Of a stretch of DNA of 64,000 nt, positions 10,477-21,600 are shown piece by piece. Source of the stretch: Ariolimax columbianus (taxonomy: Eukaryota; Mollusca; Gastropoda; Stylommatophora; Arionidae); contig JAVGWX010000014.1 in assembly GCA_036924085.1 (NCBI GenBank), positions 39,868,556 through 39,932,555 of the forward strand, given 5' to 3'. The number at the start of each line of letters is the position of its first letter. Position 1 is the first letter of the stretch. Made by a program: the position numbers and the translations under genes. A model generated the notes under the pieces. The model saw nothing but the letters and a program-made list of their open reading frames with translations. It ran no database searches and was not told the origin of the DNA.

Positions 10477-11217
10477 TTAACCCTTAAGATCCTATACCGC
10501 TGGTAACCACCGACGTCCTCAAATCCTATACTGCTGAAAACAGCTTGTTCTCGTTGCAATCGTTTTTTGGTTGCCTACTAGTTTGAATGCAGGGCCTGCC
10601 GTCCAAGGCGGGATCTGTTTGATTTATTTGACAAGCTAAACTGTTGTTATGATGATAGTCGATCAGATATTGAGATAGAGTGATAACCATAAGCTAGATC
10701 TATACCACAGTAATTGTATCGTTGATGGTCGGCCAGTTGACGATGATCACAGGCCTAGTGACACTAGTCTAAAAGACGCAGGGGATGCTCATCCAGTGCG
10801 AACTGCTCACGATTGGTGTAGCTTTTATTGTAGCAGGTACACACGTACTTTTTGCACACCAGCATTCATTTTTCTTCTTCTGCATTCGTTCTCAATCTCC
10901 TGCTACCAAGCCCTGAACAGGGCATTGCAATAGAAGGATGTAGTCCGGAGAACGGAATGCGTTGTGTCACTAGTTTATAGCTTGACTGCGATATTTGCAC
11001 CATTCAGTCCGGCACATCTGTCTTCGGCAGGACTAACATTAAATTTGAGACACTCCTCTATTCATACATAACATACTCAAAATGTATTTCAATTTCATAA
11101 CAAATAAAAAAGTTACAGATAAAATAAGGCAACCACCCATTTCTCATTGGTTTTGTTGATTTATTTCAGGATTCTATAGACCATAATGAAAAATGGCTAT
11201 GGGATCTTAAGAGTTGA
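10477..11217 (+). mobile_element. Possible TTAA-ended element M3, holding a SINE-E insertion
   Basis: The left end TTAACCCTTAAGATCCTATA is matched by the reverse complement of the right end (TTCAACTCTTAAGATCCCAT) with a few differences, suggesting a third TTAA-type inverted-repeat element. The right TTAA has decayed to TTGA. No transposase is visible. SINE-E at 10872-11040 sits inside it. Confidence 0.45.
10872..11040 (-). mobile_element. SINE-E copy
   Basis: Reverse orientation: TTCTTCTTCTGCATTCGTTC (tail), CTCAATCTCCTGCTACC, GGAGAACGGAATGCGTTGTG, AGCTTGACTGCGATATTTGC and then the central module ending in CTTCGGCAGGAC. Truncated before the tRNA-like head. Confidence 0.8.
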
Positions 11218-11398
11218 ATGTAAATATGTAATCTATGGTTTCTGCTATAATACATTTTTTTTCTACAAACACAAAATACTTGTTCAACTTTGGTATAACT
11301 AATGAAAAGGTCAGCCTGCGTTTATGAGTCAACCTATTAGAATAGAGGCCCCTTGTTCTTGTATCTACTCCTCGTAAACCTCATGACCTATATATTAA

Positions 11399-11481
11399 TT
11401 AAGTTACATACATGTATCCGGTAGTCTGGGTGCTCCTATTTCAACTTGCTCTTGTATATATCCCTGGTTTCTTCATAACTT
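11399..11481. repeat. 83-bp direct repeat, copy 1
   Basis: Begins TTAAGTTACATACATGTATC and ends TCTTCATAACTT. It is repeated at 12111-12193 with five substitutions in 83 positions. The two copies bracket MITE M2 copy 3. Confidence 0.9.
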
Positions 11482-12114
11482 TAGCACTCCAAAGACTTGT
11501 CTGCCACAGCCAAACTTCTCTCTATAAAAAAATTTGTATGGCTAAGTACGGAGTCCCTACCAATAACCATTTTGTTTACTGCTGAATACGTCACGTCCAT
11601 CTACACCGGCTTTTTTCCCAGTAAAATTTTCGTACGTTAGATTACAAATGGATTTTGAATGATTTTCTTATTTCGCTGATTGGAGCTGCCAACTTTTGGG
11701 GGAAAGGTGAAGTAGGTTATTGGGAAGGATCTTTATCAGGTAGATCTGTTTATTTTATTTTGTTTAGATCAAATAACTACGCTTGAATTGGAAACTAACA
11801 GTTGTGCCGATATTATAAACAAAGTATCGATACTTTGTTGTGGATTCCATAGATTTCTATCGTTGCGACTAGGCCTAACTGGGAAAGTCAACAATTTTAA
11901 TTTTTTCAAAAAATTTCACATTCATCTTTTTGTATATCAGAAACTTACAATCACACAACAAAAACAATAACAACTTCTTTATTCATTTATGTCTCTACAC
12001 ACAAGAAAATCATATTTATTGACCAACAAACAGAACAGTTACAATTTTTGAAAGTCAAGTACCATTGCAGAATGAAAAATTTTCAAAAACTTCCGGAAGC
12101 ATGCTAAAGGTTAA
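11475..12114 (+). mobile_element. TTAA-ended MITE, family M2, copy 3
   Basis: The interior matches the other M2 copies closely: TTGGAAACTAACAGTTGTGC, CAAAGTATCGATACTTTGTT, then TTCTTTATTCATTTATGTC. It ends GCTAAAGGTTAA at 12114. The left terminus is diverged (ACTTTAGCACTCC) and lacks a clear TTAA. Canonical AATAAA on the minus strand occurs near 11980, which matters for the cyclin E transcript that ends nearby. Confidence 0.75.
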
Positions 12115-12193
12115 GTTACATACATGTATCTGATAGTCTGGGTGCTCCTATTTCAACTTGTTCTTGTATCTATCCCTGGTGTCTTCATAACTT
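12111..12193. repeat. 83-bp direct repeat, copy 2
   Basis: Second copy of the repeat starting TTAAGTTACATACATGTATC. Its first four bases are the terminal TTAA of the preceding MITE. Confidence 0.9.
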
Positions 12194-12457
12194 ATATTTG
12201 TTTTAGGTAGACTGCATCCTCTGGTTCCCACTCTGTTTTTGTTTCTTCACCTGGTAAACTTCTTGTCCTCTTCGAAAGTTATTTGCTTGTATTATTGCCT
12301 GAATGCTCTGTTCCCCAGTTGTTCCTTTACTCCTGGTAACAATACTAGATTGAGATTCAATTCACTCAAAACCTATCCACGATATGAACCATCCATCACA
12401 TCCATTCAAAACTCATCCCTGCAAACACACAATGACTAGTTCATTCACAAGCTTATG

Positions 12458-12616
12458 CTAACTGCTGGTGCTACCATCACCCATTGAATCATCTGATGAC
12501 GCACTCCTAAAGCTAGGTGGTGATAGAAGTCCTACAAGCTGGGCTGAGAGGTCAAGAGAAGCTGGTGATTCTCTTTCCTTTTCCTGATAAGTCACTTGAT
12601 GAGCAAAAGCTCTGTC
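12458..12616 (-). CDS. Cyclin E last coding exon (C-terminal degron region)
   Basis: 159 bp including the TAG stop at 12458-12460; acceptor TTCTGCAG. Encodes 52 residues starting [14 protein letters not shown], rich in Ser and Asp. [17 protein letters not shown] aligns with the LLTPPQSGKK phosphodegron recognised by FBW7 in vertebrate cyclin E, with Ser for Thr at the central site and Phe at +4. Confidence 0.93.
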   Translation of the reverse strand, partial: DRAFAHQVTYQEKERESPASLDLSAQLVGLLSPPSFRSASSDDSMGDGSTSS

Positions 12617-15600
12617 CTGCAGAAGTAAAAATAAAAATACAAAATAATATACAAGATACAGATAAAGCTAAGACATTATAAACACTAGGAAAACATTTTT
12701 TCGTCCATCACATGCGATGAAGACCACTCTTTTTGTTCAGTCGCGTAGACAGTCTTTTCTCTTGCTGTGTCCACTGAAATAGGTGACTTGCACTGTGATT
12801 TGGATTAAAGTAAGGAAGAAACTGCACCTTTTGTCAACCTCACTCTCTCGTCCTGTACTACCTTTGGCCAGTGGCAAGACATTATCGAGATGACCGGAGA
12901 TAGCACAGGATGCAGATTTTTCCAGCAAGGCAGTGGAGGAAGGGGGATAACATCTATCGTTGTGTGTCTTGTCTTTCCCATAACTGCAAAAGGTCATAGG
13001 AATATCATTCGGCGTGTGAGTGATGTATTGTGCATCTCTCCTGGGCGACATGTTCTAGTTCATTATAGTCACTTGTCTATATTTCACAATCACACAAAAC
13101 TGTAGAGTGACTGTCTACAGCTAGGGCAAAGGGCACCAATCTCATGAAGTTCCTCTGTGTGCACTAGGCAAGAAACTACAACAGGTTTAACCATATAATT
13201 AATTTATATAGCTGATGTCCATGCCAAGATAATCGGAGGGAAGAAAACACAAAAAATGAACGAATTAACTCGAAATGGAAAACGACACATTTTCATGAAC
13301 ACAAGTGTAAGTCGTCAACTAGTGTGAATTCCAGGCAAATCCATGGCCTGGCAGCATCCCTAATGAAATAAAACAGCAGAGCAATGTTAGACATGCAGCC
13401 GGTAACACCAGAGGAAGACACAGAACACATCAGACAACAGGTAACAGACAACAGGTAAGAAAGAAAAGCATGTATTGCCAGGACTCAAAGGGAAGAAAAT
13501 AATTATTTAATAATGTAACTTTCCATCCCACGAGGGTGGTAGTAGACTTTTGGTTTGTGCTAAATGAGAGGGTTTTATGGCATTTATTTGATTCACACTA
13601 TCCATCATCGCTGGGGTCAACCTCTTGCTCGTGGCCCTTAAACCTCCATGTAGTAAGTTTTGACCTCACTCTGGGTTGATCTTACGGCATCCTTGCCAAA
13701 TGACAAAACAATTTATTTTCTGTAATTACATTGTAATTAAAATATAGACCTTACCATTTTTCTCAACACACCATTGCAAATTTTATTGTGCATTGTCTTT
13801 CCTTTTGCACTACGCAGCGCATCTCATTGGTCTTAATATTACCTAATAGGGCCTAGTTTGACATAGATAACATAATGTATGGATGATCAGCATGTTTATC
13901 AGTGTCTGTTTAGTGAACTGTGACACTTGGATGTTTCAATATCAGTGCCAGCTGGTGGCGTATCTTATTTCCATTTTAATTCTTTTATTTCCAATCTCTC
14001 TGCCGTCACCCATGAAGACACTAGTGTTCTTTATCAATTGCTATTGAATCTCTTCCAAATCTGATTTGACTTAGTCCCTCCTATTCTACCATGTGGGTAG
14101 AGATCTTTACCTCTGTCTTGCGACATAGGTTCTACAGGATTAGGAAGTTGACCAAATTTCAAACCTTCCTTAGCCTCTTACAACATGCCAGAACATTACA
14201 TTGCTGCTACTCTATGCTCCCCTCTTGAACCCTGTAACACATAGTTGACATGTTATAACATACCATATCAACTTACCACTAGTGCCATATCCACATTATG
14301 AGTCTGTATATTATGGCAGTCTTCTGGTGGAATGTGTTGGAAAAACTTAACAGAAGAAGGTCCAACATCAAGTATAGCCTTAGCAAAGGGAGCCATCCAT
14401 TTAACACAAGGGTAAAGGTCCGCCCAATTTAAACCTGGATGTTCATGAAATGAATATGGATAATTTGACATTTAATATCCAAATTTACACAATTTAAAAA
14501 AAAAGAGGCAAAATTAGTACCCAAAGTATATGCTGCCGTACTGGATAAGATAATTATGCTAGCATGTATTACTTTCTCCAACTCCGACCGTCGGATACCC
14601 ATTTTACAGTTTGGTATACTAAAGTGTGGTCGGACCAGAATTCCTTTACTACACGAGGTAGTTCTGCAGTTTTAAAATATAAATGAGGTGAAAAACAGGT
14701 AAAAAAAAACAACATGGTTATGAAACTGCAGCAGGGGCCTGAAGATGCTAAATGAGCTGACAGCAGCCAGTGACTCACAACTGGCTGCTTGCATCAGGGT
14801 CAGCGAACCAGAGCTGGAAATAGGCTACACTAGTGTATTCTGGCAACCAAAAGTCAGTTGAAATGGGATGCAATAGGCCACAAGGCACAGATATCGCAGA
14901 CTTGCTATAAACTACAATACAACATCCTTGTCAGGATGACCACAGAAGAAAAGGAAACTGCTGTAGGATGCCTGGCAATGTGAAGATGGAGAAGCTAAAG
15001 CAAAAAGTCTTGTGAGTGAAGCTAAAGAAGATGTCAAAACACAGAAAACGGATCTTCGTTACAAGGCGAACTCATGTCCTTATACATTGAAACTATTTTA
15101 CTTGTTTGATGTTTATCTATATCATTTTATATAATTTTTAGTTTTTTTTCTACTTCTTAGCGGTCCAAAGTCAAAATCATAGCTGTAGAAAAAAATACAA
15201 GAGGTTTAGTGATTACATACTTATACAACCTACAGAAGCAATTGGGCCCAAAACGAGTCAGGAATAATAAGAGCAACGAAAGACCTTGGAGAAACAGGTG
15301 AAGGGACCTGATACTGGCTGTAGAATAACTGCAATCTGCAATAAACAATGGAATGTGGGGTACTAAGTCTATTTACTCTTAAAGGTCTAGTTTTATCATG
15401 ATCTCATGCTGGCTGTGGGGCAACCATAAGGGACAATGGATTTGGGGGTAGTACATTCATACACATGTGAAGTACTAGTTTCACCAATAAAGTTTATATA
15501 TATATATATAAAGTACTCATTGAAGTTTATATAAATCTGAAGTACTGTTCCACCGTTTAAGTTCATATACATCTAAAGTATTAGTTTCATCATTAAAGTT

Positions 15601-18600
15601 TATATACAACTAAAGTACTGTTTCACCATTAAAAACTTTCTATACATCTAAAGTACTGTTTCACCATTAACGTTTTTATACATCTAAAGTACTGTTTCCC
15701 CATTAAAGTTTCTATACATCTAGTACTTTCCATCAATAAAGTTTCTTTACATATAAATTCCTGTTTCACCATTAAAGTTTATATAAATCTGAAGTACTGT
15801 TCTACCATTTAAGTTCATATACATCTAAAGTACTGTTTCACCATTAAAAAATGTCTATACATCTAAAGTACTGTTTCACCATTAAAAAATGTCTATACAT
15901 CTAAAGTACTGTTTCACCATTAAAAACTTTCTATACATCTAAAGTACTGTTTCACCATTAACGTTTCTATACATCTAAAGTACTGTTTCCCCATTAAAGT
16001 TTCTATACATCTAGTACTTTCCATCAATAAAGTTTCTATACATTTAAAGTCCTGTTTCACCATTAAAGTTTATATACATCTAGTACTTTCCATCAATAAA
16101 GTTTCTATACATATAAATTCCTGTTTCACCATTAAAGTTTATATACATCTAAATTACTGTTTCATCATCACCTCAAACTGTATGTGGAAAAACAGTAACC
16201 GACAACAGCAATTCAAATAGTATGTTGATATACATTTAAATTATGAGTTTCAAGATTCATTCAATCTGGATGAATGGATAAGGATTGTATAGAAATCGGA
16301 AAGTTGTGGATTCAATTCCAGGAGTGTCAAGACATTATAGGGTACAAACAATTGTTTTGACAGTAAACACTTCTGATGATCAAAATGTTTGCTGATTCAT
16401 CGCACAAGAGTTTTCTACTGCAATTCTTATATTTCCCTTGTTATCGAATAACAAAGTGAAACTTTTACAACATTTAATATTCTTATTTGTATATAAATAT
16501 GTTTTGTCTGCGCAGACACAAAGGGCCCATACCTGATACATCCATCACCAACTGTTCGCTGGTATGATAATAGAGGGCTGCAGCTGCTATCACACTGTAT
16601 CGGAAGTTTAAAGATGCAGCATCCATAAGACTGAGGTCACATAACTTGAAGAGAAAAATATATAACATACAAAAAGTTCAGGGCAAGTTTTCAGGAGCAA
16701 AGAATTACCGTGGCAAGGAAACTGAGTACTTCCACCAAATAAATTGTGAGATTTCAGGTAGGACAGCAGTCAGGATGTCTCAGTTTCAATTGTGAGATTT
16801 CAGGTAGGACAGCAGTCAGGATGTCTCAGCTTCAATTGTGAGATTTCAGGTAGGACAGCAGTCAGGATGTCTCAGCTTCAATTGTGAGATTTCAGGTAAG
16901 ACAGCAGTCAGGATTTTTCAGCTTCAATTGTGAGATTTCAGGTAAGACAGCAGTCAGGATGTCTCAGCTTCAATTGTGAGATTTCAGGTAAGACAGCAGT
17001 CAGGATGTCTCAGTTTCAATTGTGAGATTTCAGGTAGGACAGCAGTCAGGATGTCTCAGCTTCAATTGTGAGATTTCAGGTAGGACAGCAGTCAGGATGT
17101 CTCAGCTTCAATTGTGAGATTTCAGGTAGGACAGCAGTCAGGATGTCTCAGCTTCAATTGTGAGATTTCAGGTAGGACAGCAGTCAGGATGTCTCAGCTT
17201 CAATTGTGAGATTTCAGGTAAGACAGCAGTCAGGATTTTTCAGCTTCAATTGTGAGATTTCAGGTAAGACAGCAGTCAGGATGTCTCAGCTTCAATTGTG
17301 AGATTTCAGGTAAGACAGCAGTCAGGATGTCTCAGTTTCAATTGTCAGATTTCAGGTAGGACAGCAGTCAGGATGTCTCAGCTTCAATTATGAGATTTCA
17401 GGTAAGACAGCAGTCAGGATGTCTCAGCTTCTATTGTGAGATTTCAGGTAAGACAGCAGTCAGGATTTTTCAGCTTCAATTGTGAGATTTCAGGTATGTT
17501 ACTTGCATGCCTGACAACAGATGGACATAAAAAGGAACCTCCTGGTGGCCGCACACATTTAACCCTACCAGACCGATGTACCCATTTTTAGGTAATTTCC
17601 AAATCTGCTGCTATACTGCTGGACCTAATTTTCAGTACTTTCGGTATGATGTGAAAAAATGCGTCACAATCTAAAAATAACCAACCAATCGTGGTCAAAC
17701 CTCATGGTTAGCCATTGCAAATGTCTGCCCCCGTGTTTGTATTGACTTTGTGTGGTTCAACGTGAACAAATTCTGAAAATTCACAATGAAACTAGCGGCT
17801 GATGAACCAAGCACTTCAACAGGAAAGCGAAGTAGGTCTATGTTTATGACAGTCCAATACAGTCCGATACTTTGGTTGATTCAGACTCTAAGGAGTCAGA
17901 ATTTCATAAAGAATACGTTTCCAGTTCAAGTGACACAGACAGTGAGAGCTCGAGTGATGAGGAGAATCTTGAACCTTGTAGATCTAGAGCTGGATCGATA
18001 GTAAGAGAAGGGGGGCGTGTCCCTCAAACAGCTGATGGGGGAGATCTAGGTGGTGATGAAGGTTCATCCTGCTGGGTGGATTGGCACACAAAGGTGGAAT
18101 ATTGGTGCTAGATGAAAGGTAGACCTATTTTCTACAATGTCTCCAAGTTCCATCTTATTCTAACCGCTTATTTGCATGTAACTAACATTTTTCTATGTCA
18201 TGTTGGTTTTTTTCTCTTTAATGCTCAGGAGCCAAGGTATAGGAGACAGTTAGGTTCAGGGTATCAGTTCTGGTAGGGTTAATCCACCACCAAAAGAAAG
18301 GTAAGATGACCCGAGTATAGCCCATGATCCAAACTGGTACAATGAGTTTGGAGAATATTTGACTACCTGGAACCAAGCACTTATCATTATTGACACTCTT
18401 CATCTTATCAGACGGTATATTGTGCTTTTAGAAAAAAAGGATGTACTACTATCCATGATGATAAATTTGACCCACAAGACCAATCCGGGCAGAGAGAAGA
18501 AACTTATTGGGGCTTATTAAATACACAGATTACAGATAGCAAACTGCTACTGTAAATAAATTATGTGCTAGTGGGGGAAAAAATCCATGTAAAAACAATT

Positions 18601-21600
18601 TATGCTAACAAGAGGAGTTGATATGTTGGCCTAGTGGTTTTGGTGTCCGTCTTTCTAACTATGAGGACATTGGTTCAAAACTTCGATAAGCAGATTTCGT
18701 TTTTCTTATTAGAAGTAAATCTCTAGCCTGCACAATGCATGAGGACTGCTGGGACGAGTGGCTTTTATTCCTCAGCCCTACAAACTCTCCCAGTAGACAT
18801 AAGTAATGGGAAATCACTGCAATGATAATTTACTTTTAATGCTATCATACTGAACAGCTTTACCAGTGTTGAAAAACAACCTATGTAACACACACACACA
18901 CACCCCCCACACGATGTTAAAGAGAAATAATATAGTTGAGCATGAAGTTAACAGCCAGATAATATCAAATCCAGTGCTATGGATCAGGCATTGCAAGTGC
19001 TCTTTAACAGGCTCCCTGTCAGGGGCTAGCTCTAGAGGTGGGTCTACTTTTCCCTTGGAGCAAATTATGGGGACGACGTGGGCTAGTGGTTAAGTGACAC
19101 AGCTCACAATCTGAAGGTGCTGGGTTCACTCCCCATAACAGGAACCAGACGTTACCCAGGGAAGCAAACCCTGCAGGAGGAAGCAGACTCTTACATAAAA
19201 TGCATGCCAAAGTCAAATGCACTAGGCCGACAAGCGCAAAATAAAAACATAGTGCAACGCACAACCCTGGATGGGGTGGAGGTCGAGGGAAGAGAAATGA
19301 GGAAAACGCACAAAAAAACAAACAAACATGAAGTAAATAGGTGAATTATTATCATACTTTTTGTGGTCTAAAATGCAGCAGTGAATGAACTGACAGTGGC
19401 CAACAACATAGCTAGCTGCTTGGATCAAGATCAGTGACCCATAACTGACCAAGACCCTATTCTACCTCCAAGTGGCAGTCCTAGAAAAATACTACAACTA
19501 TGCAGCCTGGCTAAGAGTCAAATCCAGTCCCAAATATAAAGTGTTGAAATCCGGATGTCTCGTGCTGAAAAGTGCAGCCTAGATGTAAATGACACACCAT
19601 CCTTTACAGGACGAACGATGAAGATGGCAAAGACTTTTTTCTTCTTCATATTTAACTTGTTTCCGAAGATGGAGTTCATAGTTCAGTATTATGACAATCC
19701 ATCCTAATAATTTGTATGAAGGTCACGATATTTAGTGTAAAAATCAACTTACAGAAAGAGAATATAATATTTTACGTGTAAGAATCAACTTACAGACTAG
19801 AGAGAATACAATATTTAGTGTAAAAATCAACTTACAGAAAGAGAATATAATATTTTACGTGTAAAAATCAACTTACAGACTAGAGAGAATACAATATTTA
19901 GTGTAAAAATCAACTTACAGAAAGAGAATATAATATTTTACGTGTAAGAATCAACTTACAGACTAGAGAGAATACAATATTTAGTGTAAAAATCAACTTA
20001 CAGAAAGAAAATATATTTTACGTGTAAGAATCAACTTACAGACTAGAGAGAATACAATATTTAGTGTAAGAATCAACTTACAGAAAGAGAATATAATATT
20101 TTATGTGTAAGAATCAACTTAGACTAGAGAGAACACAATATTTAGTGTTAGAATCAACTTACAGAAAGAGAATATAATATTTTACGTGTAAGAATCAACT
20201 TAGACTAGAGAGAACACAATATTTAGTGTTAGAATCAACTTACAGAAAGAGAATATAATATTTTACGTGTAAGAATCAACTTAGACCAGAGAGAACACAA
20301 TATTTAGTGTTAGAATCAACTTACAGAAAGAGAATATAATATTTTACGTGTAAGAATCAACTTACAGAAAGAGAATATAATATTTTATGTGAAAGAATCA
20401 ACTTACAGAAAGAGAGAATACAATATTTAGTGTTAGGATCAGCTTATACACAAGAGAATTCAATATTTAGTGTAAAAATGAATCAACTTCAACAACAATG
20501 CAATGTTAGGTATGATCAAAAGAAATATTTGACCATAAGCAACTTCCTTCTGCTTTGAAGGTACGGTGGGCACGATCAAAACTTATGAAATGTCACATGC
20601 ACCAGGCCTTCAATCACAGCACACAGTGCAATGCAACCTGCCTTGATTTTACTGTATGAAGTGGGGTAGCCAGTTCCCTTCATCCCTAACATTAATCTAG
20701 AAGCCACATTTTTGGGGGAAAATTTTTCGCAACTTTATATTTCGCTATCACAGTTGATCAGTTTTAACATTTCTGTTTGTAGGTCAATAAATATGATTTT
20801 CTTGTGCGTAAAGACAATTGAATAAAGAACTTGGGTGTTATTGTTTTTGTTGTGTGTTTGTTAGTTTCTGAGATACAAGAAGGTGAAAATTTATTTTTAA
20901 AAAAAAACAAAACAATTTGCACTCGGCCACTAGGTCTAGTCACTCCGATAGAAATCCATGGAAACCACACCAACGTATCGATACTGTGTTTATAATATCG
21001 ACACAACTGTTAGTTTCCAATTCAAACGTAGTTACTACATCTAAACAAACAAAACAAACAGATCTACTTGATAAAGATCTTTCCCAACAACCTACTTCAC
21101 CTTTCACAAAAAGTCGGCCTGCTCCAATCGGTGTAATAAGAAAAATCTTTTAAAATCCATTTGTAATCTAACATACAATGCTTTTACCAGCAAAGAAAAC
21201 CTGTGTAGATGGACATGGCGTATTCAACATTAAAAAATGGCTATGGGTAGGGTCTCCATTAAAAACCAATTTGTTCAATTTCCAATTTTGTAGGCAGAGT
21301 GTGTCAAAATAATTTAGACAGCCGCGCGCTAAAGGTTAAGCCAGGTACCCATTTACAGCTGGCTAACTGGATACCTTTACCTATTTGGGCAGCACAATAG
21401 ACACATCAGGACGTGCAGATGTAAGGATCAGAATTGCAAAGGCAAGAGGGGCATTCCTGACACTAAACAACCAATGGAGATAAAGAGAAATCATGATTCA
21501 CATTTAAATTAAAATATTCAACGTCAGTGTTGCTGTATGGAGCGGAGACATGGAGAACGACCAAGGTCATACATCAAAGACTCCAGTTCTTCGTTAACAG

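Noticed and set aside
15475..17497. CRISPR-like array
   Set aside because: Units are contiguous direct repeats with no unique spacers, in a eukaryotic intron, with no cas genes.
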